From: Eutrophovita brisbanensis
Lineage (GTDB): Bacteria > Pseudomonadota > Gammaproteobacteria > Burkholderiales > Eutrophovitaceae
Length of the DNA stretch: 64,000 nucleotides
Direction of reading: 5' to 3'
Assembly: GCA_038147395.1 (NCBI GenBank)
Contig: JAYQTM010000001.1
Span: 1,054,001 to 1,118,000, forward strand
Made by a program: the position numbers and the translations under genes
Notes under the pieces: generated by a model
The model's database searches: none
The model's input: the letters and a program-made list of their open reading frames with translations, nothing else
Told to the model about the DNA's origin: nothing
Shown here: positions 54,526 through 63,172 of the stretch, piece by piece
Numbering within the stretch: the stretch's first letter is position 1
Layout of the letters: every line of letters starts with the position of its first letter

Positions 54526-56649
54526 ATGTCTCTCGGTAATGGGGCGGTATCAAACTCAAGCGATCTAGTTCAGTTAACGCGATCGTCACTCATTCAGTAT
54601 CTTGCAGATGAGGGCGGGAATGAAGCTGTGTTAGCTCGAGCGGATGGGGTGAGTCGTATTCTCGATGGTCTTGGAGTTGGTGATGAGGCCATGGGGAGTG
54701 CTTATCTCGCGCCTATCCCGGATTATTGGGCCGGTTATAGTGCACTAAAACGCGAGACTGAATTAAGCGATGCCATCAAGCTAGCTGATAACTTTAACCA
54801 ATTAAACGCGATTCAATTGTTGAGTCGGCATTCGTCGGGTTATCGAAAAGCATCAGAGCGTAAGGGGCAGCTCGAATCGATTCGCAAAATGTTTCTTGCG
54901 ATGATTACGGACCTCAGGGTGCTCATCGTCAAGTTGGCGTATCAGTTGCAACGACTCAGAGACTTGACCTCTAGTCAAAATCTAGACGAGCAGCGTCAGG
55001 TCGCGAAAGACACACTTGACCTTTTCGCGCCTCTTGCGAATCGTCTGGGTATTTGGTCACTGAAGTGGGAGTTGGAAGATCTCTCTTTGAGGCTCTTAGA
55101 TCCGACCGAGTACAAACGGATTGCTTCGAATTTAGATGAGAAACGTCGTGACCGCGAGAGCTATTTGGAGCAATACATTAACCTTGTGAGAGGGGAGCTC
55201 AGTGAAAACGGATTGGTCTCTGAGGTCACTGGGCGCCCAAAGCATATCTACAGTATCTGGCGCAAGCTCCAAAATAAAAATAGACAATTTAGTCAACTTG
55301 CCGATATTAGAGGTATCCGGGTTGTTGTGGAGTCAGTAGCTCAGTGCTACAGCGCGCTTGGTGTGATTCACGCTCGTTGGGCTCCGGTGCCAGGAGAATT
55401 TGACGACTATATCGCGAAGCCAAAAGCGAACGATTACCAATCGTTACACACTGCTGTTGTTGGGCCCGACGATAAGATTGTCGAAATCCAAATTAGGACA
55501 AAGCAAATGCATGAGCATGCTGAGTTGGGTGTTGCTGCGCACTGGCGATACAAAGAGCAAAAAGATTCAGATAATGCGTTAGACAAAAAAATCGTTTGGC
55601 TCAGAAGGCTTTTGGATTGGCAGGGTGAGTTGGCAAACGGGCTTGAGGTTGATCGCGATTTCAGTGAGGCGATTGCAGATGAAACAGTCTTCGCCTTAAC
55701 GCCCCAGGGACGCGTGCTTGATTTGCCAGTGGGCTCAACGGCAATCGATTTTGCTTACGCGATACACACTGATTTAGGTCATCGTTGCCGGGGGGCTGAG
55801 ATAAACGGACGGTTGAAGCCCCTGTCTCGGAAGCTGACTAACGGTGATGTGGTCAAAATCGTGTCTGGCAAAGATGCAGTCCCATCTCGAGACTGGTTAA
55901 ATCGTGATCTTGGATTTGTTGCTTCCTCTAGAGCCAGAACGAAAATCAGAAGCTGGTTTAATGCCCAAGAGCGCGAAATTGGATTAGAGGAGGGGCGGCG
56001 AGAATTCGAAAAGTCAATTCATCGTTTGTCGTTACCAATCTCGGCACAGGACGCAGTTCGAGAGTTTTCTCTCTCAGGCATAGAAGAGCTGTACTTGTCC
56101 TATTATCGCGGTGATTTGACGACCGGAGATCTCAAGAATCAATTCAGGAAATCGGACGCTAACCATTCCGGTTCGATGGCCGATGCACAAGCGGCGATAC
56201 CTCAATCTGTTCGAACGAATGGTGTGCTTGTGGTTGGGGTTGATCAATTGTTAACGCGCCTTGCAAAGTGTTGTAAGCCAGTCCGTCCTGAGCCGATCGT
56301 GGGTTACGTCAGCAAGGGCAGGGGGGTCATGGTCCACAGGCGAAGTTGTCCGAATCTCGGGGCATTACTAAAAGATCGCGTGATCGAGGCCAGCTGGGGC
56401 GCTCCTCGGTCTGGAGAGACCTATCAGGTCGATATCGAGGTTCTGGCTGATTCAGAGGAGATTCAGATACGAGATGTGATTGAAGTGTTCAACCAAGAAA
56501 AGATCAAAATTTTGAGCACAAGAAGCAGTGTAGGCGATCGAAAGTTAAGTGCTGTTGTGACAATTGAAATTGACTCGGTTGATTTTATTGAGCGAGCCGT
56601 TGGATCGGTTGAAAAAAAGATTGGCGTGTTCTCAGCCCGAAGAATTTAG
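54526..56649 (+). CDS. relA: (p)ppGpp synthetase RelA
   Basis: A 707-residue RelA/SpoT homologue. The N-terminal hydrolase domain is degenerate: the HD pair of SpoT is missing. The synthetase domain has IRGIRVVVES and PGEFDDYIAKPKANDYQSLH, with the acidic EFDD form typical of monofunctional RelA. TGS (VFALTPQGRVLDLPVGSTAIDFAY), a zinc-finger-like segment (LAKCCKPVRPEPIVGY) and a C-terminal ACT domain follow. It makes ppGpp on stalled ribosomes carrying uncharged tRNA. It ends 44 bp before a tRNA-Val gene. The start could also lie a little downstream, as the first residues are not conserved. Confidence 0.95.
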   Translation: MSLGNGAVSNSSDLVQLTRSSLIQYLADEGGNEAVLARADGVSRILDGLGVGDEAMGSAYLAPIPDYWAGYSALKRETELSDAIKLADNFNQLNAIQLLSRHSSGYRKASERKGQLESIRKMFLAMITDLRVLIVKLAYQLQRLRDLTSSQNLDEQRQVAKDTLDLFAPLANRLGIWSLKWELEDLSLRLLDPTEYKRIASNLDEKRRDRESYLEQYINLVRGELSENGLVSEVTGRPKHIYSIWRKLQNKNRQFSQLADIRGIRVVVESVAQCYSALGVIHARWAPVPGEFDDYIAKPKANDYQSLHTAVVGPDDKIVEIQIRTKQMHEHAELGVAAHWRYKEQKDSDNALDKKIVWLRRLLDWQGELANGLEVDRDFSEAIADETVFALTPQGRVLDLPVGSTAIDFAYAIHTDLGHRCRGAEINGRLKPLSRKLTNGDVVKIVSGKDAVPSRDWLNRDLGFVASSRARTKIRSWFNAQEREIGLEEGRREFEKSIHRLSLPISAQDAVREFSLSGIEELYLSYYRGDLTTGDLKNQFRKSDANHSGSMADAQAAIPQSVRTNGVLVVGVDQLLTRLAKCCKPVRPEPIVGYVSKGRGVMVHRRSCPNLGALLKDRVIEASWGAPRSGETYQVDIEVLADSEEIQIRDVIEVFNQEKIKILSTRSSVGDRKLSAVVTIEIDSVDFIERAVGSVEKKIGVFSARRI

Positions 56650-56675
56650 TTTTTTCATTCATTCGGCTTTAGTGC

Positions 56676-56681
56676 TAGAAT
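56676..56681 (+). promoter_or_regulatory. Candidate -10 box of tRNA-Val
   Basis: TAGAAT lies 12 bases before the mature tRNA end and is followed by a GC-rich discriminator (CGCCCC), the sequence type associated with stringent control of stable-RNA promoters. A T-rich stretch near 56653 may act as a weak -35. Confidence 0.42.
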
Positions 56682-56693
56682 CGCCCCTTCTTT

Positions 56694-56770
56694 AGGCGCG
56701 TAGCTCAGTTGGTTAGAGCACCACCTTGACATGGTGGGGGTCGTTGGTTCGAATCCAATCGCGCCTACCA
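56694..56770 (+). tRNA. tRNA-Val (anticodon GAC)
   Basis: A complete 77-base cloverleaf. The acceptor stem AGGCGCG pairs with CGCGCCT, the D arm contains GCTCAGTTGGTTAGAGC, the anticodon stem CCACC/GGTGG encloses TTGACAT (anticodon GAC), and the T arm has GTTGG-TTCGAAT-CCAAT. The discriminator is A and the CCA end is encoded. It reads valine codons GUC and GUU. Confidence 0.97.
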
Positions 56771-57066
56771 GTTTCTCCCCGGACTGGTCAGGCTTTTCGT
56801 CAGTGATAAAAGAATATGACGAATTTCTTTTTTTCAGCCGCTGTTTTTCTCTTTTTGTAAAGCACTTCGTTGGAGTTGTTTCCCTTGTCTCTTGGGTTTA
56901 ACGGTCCTTGTTTGCGTTTTTCCCATCACTCCATGGCGTTCCCGATCGTATCCAATCGATGTTATTTCGCTTTTTCTTTATTTTTAGATTCGGCTGAGGT
57001 AATCTGAATTCGGAATTCAAAAAATTAAAATCCAGAGTTCATTTCAAAAAAAGAGCGGAGGAGAAA
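56771..57066. other. Intergenic region between tRNA-Val and the GST operon
   Basis: About 296 bases, T-rich on the plus strand, with no supportable gene. Several T-runs follow the tRNA but I see no clear stem for a terminator. At its right end lie a perfect palindrome (57005-57019) and a strong GGAGGAG ribosome-binding site for the GST gene. Confidence 0.5.
57005..57019. repeat. Perfect palindrome TGAATTC-G-GAATTCA, operator candidate
   Basis: A 7-1-7 palindrome located 48 bases before the GST start codon, in a position where a regulator of the three-gene operon could bind. No regulator gene is adjacent, so the binding protein is unknown. Confidence 0.4.
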
Positions 57067-57708
57067 ATGGAATTACTACTTGACCCGATCACGATCAATT
57101 GTAGAAAAGTTCTAGCCGGATTCAAACTTATCGGTGCGGACTACACCATTGATAAAGTTGACTATTTTAAAGGCGAGCAACAAAGCCCAGAGTACATTGC
57201 GATCAATCCAAATGCGTCTATCCCAGCACTTAGAGATGGAGACTTCATCCTTTGGGAATCAAACGCGATCTTGCAATACGCAGCTGACAAGGTTGGTAAT
57301 GCGAGTGCATACCCAACGGACCTAAAAACTCGTGCGGATGTCAATCGTTGGCTTCTTTGGGAGGGCAGTGCTTGGTTTCCATCAGCGTATAAGTATCTCG
57401 TAGAAAATTGTGTGAAACCCCTACTCGGCGACACGACAGATCAAGCGGTTTTAGACGCAGAGGAGCCTAATTTTCACAAGCTGGCTGGAATCTTGGATCA
57501 AAGGTTGAGTGCCTCAACTTGGATATGCGGAGACAATCCAACAATTGCAGACGTTGTGATTGCAGCCCCCATGCACCTCCACGGTTGGGCGAAACTTCCA
57601 CTTGAGCAACATAAAAATCTCACGCGTTGGATGACGGAAACTGTTGAAAAGAGCCAGTGGTGGATTGATACCACAGTGCTTGAGGGTTTCACGTTACCTG
57701 AAGCGTGA
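57067..57708 (+). CDS. Glutathione S-transferase family protein
   Basis: A 213-residue GST. The thioredoxin-like N-terminal domain has TINCRKVLAGFKLIGADY, the cis-proline in NPNASIPALRDGDF and the glutathione-binding WESNAILQYAA; the helical C-terminal domain has GDNPTIADVVIAAPM, the conserved structural motif. The residue at the usual active-site position is Ser/Thr/Asn-like near N11-C12. GGAGGAG precedes the ATG. It leads an operon with a CmcJ/NvfI-like oxidoreductase and an SDR, so it probably acts on the same small molecule, for example through glutathione conjugation or isomerisation. The substrate is unknown. Confidence 0.88.
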   Translation: MELLLDPITINCRKVLAGFKLIGADYTIDKVDYFKGEQQSPEYIAINPNASIPALRDGDFILWESNAILQYAADKVGNASAYPTDLKTRADVNRWLLWEGSAWFPSAYKYLVENCVKPLLGDTTDQAVLDAEEPNFHKLAGILDQRLSASTWICGDNPTIADVVIAAPMHLHGWAKLPLEQHKNLTRWMTETVEKSQWWIDTTVLEGFTLPEA

Positions 57709-57746
57709 TTTCACATATCACTAGGATGGAGCTTTTGTGAGTCGTT

Positions 57747-58706
57747 ATGGAGACAGATACACAAGGAATTTTTAACTACATGTCGCCAGACTCGCAGAGC
57801 TCGCTTTTTCGAAACGGGAAAGTGCTAACACGGCGTGACGTAGAGGGCAGTGATGGCGGTTGGATAGGTTGCGAGTTTGAGGAGCAACGCGTGTCTGTGA
57901 TGAACGCGAGAGAGCATTTCTCCGGGAATTTGACGGTCAGTGGATTTGAGTTGATCAAAGATGATATCGAACGGTTCAATATCGATTTTTTTGACAACAA
58001 AGTAGTTCTCGAGAAGTACTATGCAATGTGTGCGTCTGCCATAAAAGATGCTTTGGGAGCGCGTTCAGTTTACGCATTCGATCACAACATACGCTCCGCG
58101 ACCGGTAAGAAAACGAAAAAAATGATTACTGGTGGTCAACAGGTTCAAGGTCCTGCACATACGGTACACGGTGACTACACGCTCACGAGTGCGCCTGAGC
58201 GATTACGGCAGTTGTCCATGCTGCCGGGTAAGAACGACACTGTGCGAGATTTAATCCCCGAGGGTGAAAGCCTAATCCCGCGGGCTGATGTTGAACACGC
58301 CTTAAATGGTGGACGCTTTGCCATTGTGAACCTTTGGAGAAGTATCGTTCCTGAGCCCGTTGAAATGAATCCTCTTGCGCTATGTGACGCGTCTTGTGTT
58401 GATCCCGAAGATTTGGTTGTTTTTGAGATTCACTACGCAGACCGTATAGGGGAAAATTATTTCGCAAAATTCAATCCAAAGCACACATGGTTTTTCTATC
58501 CTCTGATGAATAGGTCAGAGGCGCTGCTGATCAAGCAGTGGGATAGTGAAGGCGGTATTGCGCGAACTAAGGGAGGCAGTGCGGACTCAGTGTTTCCTAA
58601 GTTGCCCTGTACGTTTAGTTTTCACAGCGCTTTCAAGGATCCACAAACGAGAGAGGATGCCCCCGACCGATGGAGTATGGAGGTTCGGTGCGCGGTGCTC
58701 TACTGA
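57747..58706 (+). CDS. CmcJ/NvfI family oxidoreductase
   Basis: A 319-residue protein that I place in the CmcJ/NvfI (AsaB, gibberellin-desaturase-like) family from VYAFDHNIRS, VQGPAHTVHGDYT (an H-x-D metal-type motif), RFAIVNLWRSI, CDASCVDPEDLV and a C-terminal DRWSMEVRCAVLY. Relatives occur in secondary metabolism, with roles in methoxylation, hydroxylation or rearrangement; a non-heme iron/2-oxoglutarate fold is expected. It lies 38 bp after the GST gene and 33 bp before the SDR. Such GST-oxygenase pairs in bacteria are mostly uncharacterised. The family call is from motifs; the reaction is not known. Confidence 0.72.
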   Translation: METDTQGIFNYMSPDSQSSLFRNGKVLTRRDVEGSDGGWIGCEFEEQRVSVMNAREHFSGNLTVSGFELIKDDIERFNIDFFDNKVVLEKYYAMCASAIKDALGARSVYAFDHNIRSATGKKTKKMITGGQQVQGPAHTVHGDYTLTSAPERLRQLSMLPGKNDTVRDLIPEGESLIPRADVEHALNGGRFAIVNLWRSIVPEPVEMNPLALCDASCVDPEDLVVFEIHYADRIGENYFAKFNPKHTWFFYPLMNRSEALLIKQWDSEGGIARTKGGSADSVFPKLPCTFSFHSAFKDPQTREDAPDRWSMEVRCAVLY

Positions 58707-58739
58707 GTAAGAACACGTAACGTTTAAACGAGGAGATGA

Positions 58740-59462
58740 GTGGTGATTGAAGGAGCGGGGCACGTCGTAATGATATCCGGTGCGAATCGAGGTATTGGCA
58801 AGTCAATAGCAAATGCTTTGTATAGCGCTGGGTACGATCTTAGTCTTGGGGCTCGGGACGTGACCTCTCTGGAAAAGGCGTTTCCTGAATTCGACGAAAA
58901 ACGGGTGTTACACCATAGTTTCGAGGCGACCAATCGTGATACGCATGTGTCCTGGATTGAAGCGACAGCGAATAAATTTGGGAGGCTCGACGGTTTAGTC
59001 AATAACGCTGGAATTATGCGGAGCGTTTCCATGAGTGACGAAGTGTACGACGAGAGCGCACTTGATCTCATGTGGACTGTGAACGTCAAGGCACCGCTTT
59101 CGCTAACAAAGCTAGCACTCCCACATTTACGTCAGTCTGGTTCGGGGCGCGTGGTCAACGTAGCCTCTTTGGCAGGTAAGGCAGTCTACGGTAGCGCGGT
59201 CGGTTACTCGATGACCAAGTTTGCTGCAGTAGCCCTATCACATGCCACCAGACACGCAGGATGGGATGATGGAGTTCGGTGTACTGCGATATGTCCCGGT
59301 TACGTCGCGACCGATATGACAAGTGCCGTGGAGAGTATGGAGCTCAAAGACATGATCTCAGCTGATGACCTTGCTCAGTTAGTTGTCACCATCATGCAAT
59401 TATCGAACACTGCATCAGTCGCTGAATTGGTTGTCAATTGCCGGCCGGACATCGTCGCATAG
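58740..59462 (+). CDS. Short-chain dehydrogenase/reductase
   Basis: A 240-residue SDR. The cofactor motif reads ISGANRGIGKSIANAL, followed by LVNNAGIMR, a catalytic serine in NVASLAGKAVYGS and the YSMTK Tyr/Lys pair. The arginine near the first strand (LGARD) suggests NADP(H). The start is GTG 58740, preceded by GAGGAG; an ATG 4 bases upstream is out of frame and stops at once. It is the third gene of the GST operon, so it probably oxidises or reduces a product of the upstream enzymes. Confidence 0.9.
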   Translation: MVIEGAGHVVMISGANRGIGKSIANALYSAGYDLSLGARDVTSLEKAFPEFDEKRVLHHSFEATNRDTHVSWIEATANKFGRLDGLVNNAGIMRSVSMSDEVYDESALDLMWTVNVKAPLSLTKLALPHLRQSGSGRVVNVASLAGKAVYGSAVGYSMTKFAAVALSHATRHAGWDDGVRCTAICPGYVATDMTSAVESMELKDMISADDLAQLVVTIMQLSNTASVAELVVNCRPDIVA

Positions 59463-59479
59463 CTCGTGTCGCGGCGTTA

Positions 59480-59713
59480 TTACCGTGTCTCTGATACTTC
59501 TCCCTTTACCTTTCGACACGTCATTACGCGACTAGGATCCAGGGCTGGGCAAAAATAGGCCGCTGCGCCTTTTTGCAGAATGAAGTACATGCCACCGGCG
59601 GCCACTGTCGCTGCCGATTTAATTTCGTAGCCATCGGTTAACAGTTGGTCTATGGACTCTGCGTGAGTAGTTGTAGCCACCAATAATCCGACTGTGGCGA
59701 TTATTTTTTTCAT
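59480..59713 (-). CDS. Small exported protein of unknown function
   Basis: A 77-residue protein with a signal peptide (IIATVGLLVATTTHAE) and a mature part of about 58 residues holding two cysteines (YFCPALDPSRVMTCRK) that could form a disulfide. A Shine-Dalgarno-like AAAGGAAAG precedes the ATG. It points towards the SDR gene and away from trpB2. I do not recognise a family, although short periplasmic proteins with this layout are common in proteobacteria. Confidence 0.68.
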   Translation of the reverse strand: MKKIIATVGLLVATTTHAESIDQLLTDGYEIKSAATVAAGGMYFILQKGAAAYFCPALDPSRVMTCRKVKGEVSETR

Positions 59714-59789
59714 TTCTCTTTCCTTTTGATTGCTTAACCTTCTATCTATATTTGGTTCTGTCTGTTGTGTTGACTCCCGTATCTTAACG

Positions 59790-59818
59790 TTGACAGAGCA
59801 AAGTTTTAAGAATAATAC
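59790..59818 (+). promoter_or_regulatory. Near-consensus sigma-70 promoter of the TrpB2 gene
   Basis: TTGACA, a 17-base spacer and TAATAC: a perfect -35, ideal spacing and a -10 with one departure from consensus. Transcription would start near 59825, giving a short leader to the ATG at 59860 with GGGGGAG as ribosome-binding site. Confidence 0.78.
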
Positions 59819-59859
59819 TTGCCATAGCGTCTATTAACGAACGTCACAAAGGGGGAGTC

Positions 59860-61218
59860 ATGTCGGAAACAGTTAAGTATTTACTGCCTGAGAATGAAAT
59901 TCCAAAGGCTTGGTATAACCTGATGGCGGACCTGCCAACACCGCCGCCACCGCCGCTTCATCCGGGTACGAAACAGCCGGTGGGGCCTGATGACTTGGCG
60001 CCACTCTTTCCGATGGAACTCATCATGCAAGAAGTCTCTATGGAGCGTGAAATAGAGATCCCAGATCCAGTACGCCGAATTTACCAACAATGGAGACCAG
60101 CGCCGCTTTATCGAGCACGGAATCTCGAAAAACTTCTCGATACTCCTGCGAAGATTTACTATAAGTACGAGGGAGTTAGCCCATCGGGGTCGCACAAGCC
60201 TAACACTGCTGTTCCTCAGGCTTTTTACAACGCCGAGGCGGGAATCAAGAAAATCACAACCGAAACAGGCGCGGGTCAGTGGGGATCTTCGTTGGCATTT
60301 GCTGGTGCACTGTTTGGAATTGACGTTCAAGTGTTTATGGTCAAGGTGTCTTTCCAGCACAAGCCGTATCGAAAAGCGCTGATGGAGAGTTATGGCGCAA
60401 CTTGTGTCGCGAGCCCCTCTGAGCTTACGAATTCTGGTCGAGCGATTTTGGAGAAAGATCCTGATAACACTGGATCTTTAGGTATTGCAATCTCAGAGGC
60501 TGTGGAGATTGCAGCAACCAACGATGACACAAAGTATGCTCTTGGGTCAGTATTGAACCACGTGTTGATGCACCAATCGATCGTCGGGTTAGAGTCAATT
60601 AAACAGATGGAGATGGCAGGGGATTATCCTGACGTCATCGTAGGCTGTACGGGTGGTGGTTCGAATTTTGCCGGAATTGTTTTTCCATTCCTTGGCCAAA
60701 AACTTCGTGGGGGGAGTGACATCAACATTGTTGCAGTAGAGCCAGCGGCCTGCCCGTCGTTAACGAAGGGGCAGTATGCATATGATTTTGGTGACACTGG
60801 ACATTTAACCCCACTAGTGAAGATGCACACACTTGGGTCGACATTTATTCCACCAGCATTTCATGCAGGCGGATTACGCTACCACGGCATGGCTCCGTTG
60901 GTGTCGCACATCAAAGATCTTGGATTGATTGACGCCGTTGCCTACACTCAGTTGGAGGTATTCGAGGCAGGTGTCCAATTCGCGCGTGCCGAGGGCATTA
61001 TTCCAGCGCCTGAGGCCAATCACGCCGTCAAGGGCGCAATTGTGGAGGCGTTGAAGTGTAAGGAAGAGGGCACCTCTAAGACGATCCTCTTTAATCTGTG
61101 TGGGCATGGGCATTTTGACATGCAGGCGTACACCGATTACTTCGCTGGAAAACTCACCGACATGAGCTACAGTGAAAACGAGCTTGCGATGGCGCTTGCG
61201 GGCTTACCCTCAGTTTGA
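59860..61218 (+). CDS. trpB: Tryptophan synthase beta-like protein TrpB2
   Basis: A 452-residue PLP enzyme of the longer TrpB2 group. The PLP lysine is K113 in SPSGSHKPNTA; the TGAGQWGSS, GCTGGGSNFAGI (phosphate-binding) and LCGHGHFDM motifs are in place. TrpB2 proteins make tryptophan from indole and serine, often without TrpA. The N-terminal PTPPPPPLHPGT is typical of the group. No other trp gene is near, so it is an orphan with its own strong promoter and terminator. It may scavenge indole or act beside a canonical TrpB elsewhere; that is inference. Confidence 0.9.
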   Translation: MSETVKYLLPENEIPKAWYNLMADLPTPPPPPLHPGTKQPVGPDDLAPLFPMELIMQEVSMEREIEIPDPVRRIYQQWRPAPLYRARNLEKLLDTPAKIYYKYEGVSPSGSHKPNTAVPQAFYNAEAGIKKITTETGAGQWGSSLAFAGALFGIDVQVFMVKVSFQHKPYRKALMESYGATCVASPSELTNSGRAILEKDPDNTGSLGIAISEAVEIAATNDDTKYALGSVLNHVLMHQSIVGLESIKQMEMAGDYPDVIVGCTGGGSNFAGIVFPFLGQKLRGGSDINIVAVEPAACPSLTKGQYAYDFGDTGHLTPLVKMHTLGSTFIPPAFHAGGLRYHGMAPLVSHIKDLGLIDAVAYTQLEVFEAGVQFARAEGIIPAPEANHAVKGAIVEALKCKEEGTSKTILFNLCGHGHFDMQAYTDYFAGKLTDMSYSENELAMALAGLPSV

Positions 61219-61234
61219 GGAGAACGTAGCGAAC

Positions 61235-61269
61235 AAAAAAGCCAACCAGAATCTCGGTTGGCTTTTTTT
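61235..61269 (+). terminator. Rho-independent terminator after trpB2
   Basis: GCCAACC and GGTTGGC form a perfect stem around AGAATCTC, with an A-run before and seven T residues after. It is symmetric enough to serve the convergent gene at 61268 as well, whose stop lies within the T-run. Confidence 0.92.
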
Positions 61270-62302
61270 ATTCGGCGCTAGATTCGCCTGAGTCTTGTAT
61301 GTCCTGTAACTCTGGGCGGTAGCGTAAAGTTGTTAACAAATCTTTGATGCCTGGGGATACTTGATCGGGGAGCAAGTATTTATTCGTCTCACGATCAAAT
61401 TTAATATTTAATGGGGTCCCCTTTGCGTTCAGGGTGTTGGTGAGTCGCAGGTCCGCTGGAGACCAGTGGGGACTTTGCTCGAAATTAGTGATGAGTTCGG
61501 ATGAAAATCCCTTTGTGCATTCTTCTGGGAATTTCATTTTTTCTGTATCCGTGTCAACGCTCATGCATTCGGCATCGACCCAGCTTCCTTTGACTGGTAT
61601 GCGCGCTGCCTCGATGATATTTTTTCCAGTGCTTAAATAGAGACTGACATCCGTAGTCGCAAGGTCGTCATCGAACCAATCGACAGAGCGTAACCATCCA
61701 GAAATGCCCCCTTGACTGAGTTTTAGAAGAGTGAAATTAAGATTTTGTTCATTGACTTCAATGGTTTTATAGCCCGAATCTCCAACGACGCGAGTTTTTT
61801 TCTTCTCACGTGAAAAGTGAAGTAATCGAAATGAGCGACATACTTGGTTGGCACATAGTTCGCGAGCGCGTATCGATGCTGTGTCAACTGGCGAGCCCGT
61901 CATTGATACAAATGCTTCTTCACCAATGTCAGTTGGTATGATCCACACTTGTAATTTATCGATGCAGTTTCTGATGTATTCGCCGCTTGAGTCAATTGAA
62001 AAGCAATACGTTTTGATTAAGCTGTCGAATTGGCTAATGTTGATGTTGAGCGCGCCTCCCAGGGCTTCTTTGACCCAAAACGGGTACGATCTAGTGGGCT
62101 TATAGCCGTCGTTGAGAAGGTCGATATTTAGGACAAAACCAGTATTAGGTGCACTGTTTTCTCGACCGAGATCCTGGCTCAACCTCTCGCTTGCTGGCGT
62201 GCTCAGGTCTGCCGTTGCGAACATGTGCATTTGATAGACATTTAAGCCCACGGACGCGATGACGAGTGTCAACATGACCCAAAAGGCAATTCGGCTTTTC
62301 AT
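61268..62302 (-). CDS. Membrane-anchored periplasmic protein of unknown function
   Basis: A 344-residue protein with an N-terminal hydrophobic helix (IAFWVMLTLVIASVGLNVY) that acts as signal or anchor, and a soluble remainder with six cysteines, some close together (ELCANQVCRSF, DAECMS), consistent with periplasmic disulfides. The C-terminus is acidic. I see no known domain. It is divergent from the small outer-membrane protein gene and convergent with trpB2. Confidence 0.7.
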   Translation of the reverse strand: MKSRIAFWVMLTLVIASVGLNVYQMHMFATADLSTPASERLSQDLGRENSAPNTGFVLNIDLLNDGYKPTRSYPFWVKEALGGALNINISQFDSLIKTYCFSIDSSGEYIRNCIDKLQVWIIPTDIGEEAFVSMTGSPVDTASIRARELCANQVCRSFRLLHFSREKKKTRVVGDSGYKTIEVNEQNLNFTLLKLSQGGISGWLRSVDWFDDDLATTDVSLYLSTGKNIIEAARIPVKGSWVDAECMSVDTDTEKMKFPEECTKGFSSELITNFEQSPHWSPADLRLTNTLNAKGTPLNIKFDRETNKYLLPDQVSPGIKDLLTTLRYRPELQDIQDSGESSAE

Positions 62303-62515
62303 GCAGATACTTTCTTATTTTGACGTCGCTATTCTAACGGACTTAGTTTGCTGTGATTCCTTGATAGGAAGAAAGCGCCCCAATTCCTAATCTGTGGAGC
62401 TTTAATGTTACAAAAATGGTCGCGCCATCTCAGAAATTACAGATTCTTGGTTGTCATAATTTGAGTCGATCAGTTAAGATGTTTTCCAGATCATTCATGA
62501 CGTGGGACTTTTGAG

Positions 62516-63166
62516 ATGCTATCGCGCGCCGCTTGGTTCAGTCTATTTCTAACGTGTTTAAGCATTTCCGCAGGAAACGCCCAAGAGGAGTCAGTATCCA
62601 GTGATCCTGGGATGTATTTCGGTTTGTCCGTGGGTACTCATCTTCTCTACGACGCGTCAGCGGAGTCAACGAGTGCTGGGGTATCCAACCAAGAAATTGA
62701 CTACGATTCTGGGTCGGCCTTTGACATCACCTTGGGTGGGAAAGTCAAAGAGGGCCTGAGGGTGGAGGGAGAGATTTTTTACACGGATAATGACGTGTCA
62801 TCAATACGAACGACGGGAAACCCCGGGTCGGGTGAAACAACGTCATTGGGTGTGGTTCTGAGCGCGGTGTTTGATTTCAAGGAGATCGGAGGCTTTAATC
62901 CTTTCATCGGTCTTGGTGCCGGCATTGCCGAGATTGATTCGACATTGAATTCTGCTACGTCCGTGCTCACAGGATCGAACTCAGAGCTGCTGTACCAAAT
63001 TCAAATCGGCGCCGACTACAGTTTGTCGGATGATCTCGACTTATTTTTCGTGAGTAAATACCGCATGTCATCTGACTATCAACTCACGCAAAGTGATAAT
63101 GGGTCAATATTCGACTATGAATTTCAGGGTTCTACGATGTCCATTGGGCTTCGTCAGTGGTTCTAA
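62516..63166 (+). CDS. Small outer-membrane beta-barrel protein
   Basis: A 216-residue protein: signal peptide (FSLFLTCLSISAGNAQ), then YFGLSVGTHLLYD and about eight alternating beta-strands (for example GGFNPFIGLGAGIAEID and LFFVSKYRMSSDY), ending in LRQWF with the C-terminal phenylalanine required for BAM recognition. This fits the OmpW/opacity-type eight-stranded barrel class. No ligand can be inferred. It heads a run of small exported proteins that continues to the window end. Confidence 0.8.
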   Translation: MLSRAAWFSLFLTCLSISAGNAQEESVSSDPGMYFGLSVGTHLLYDASAESTSAGVSNQEIDYDSGSAFDITLGGKVKEGLRVEGEIFYTDNDVSSIRTTGNPGSGETTSLGVVLSAVFDFKEIGGFNPFIGLGAGIAEIDSTLNSATSVLTGSNSELLYQIQIGADYSLSDDLDLFFVSKYRMSSDYQLTQSDNGSIFDYEFQGSTMSIGLRQWF

Positions 63167-63172
63167 ATACGC

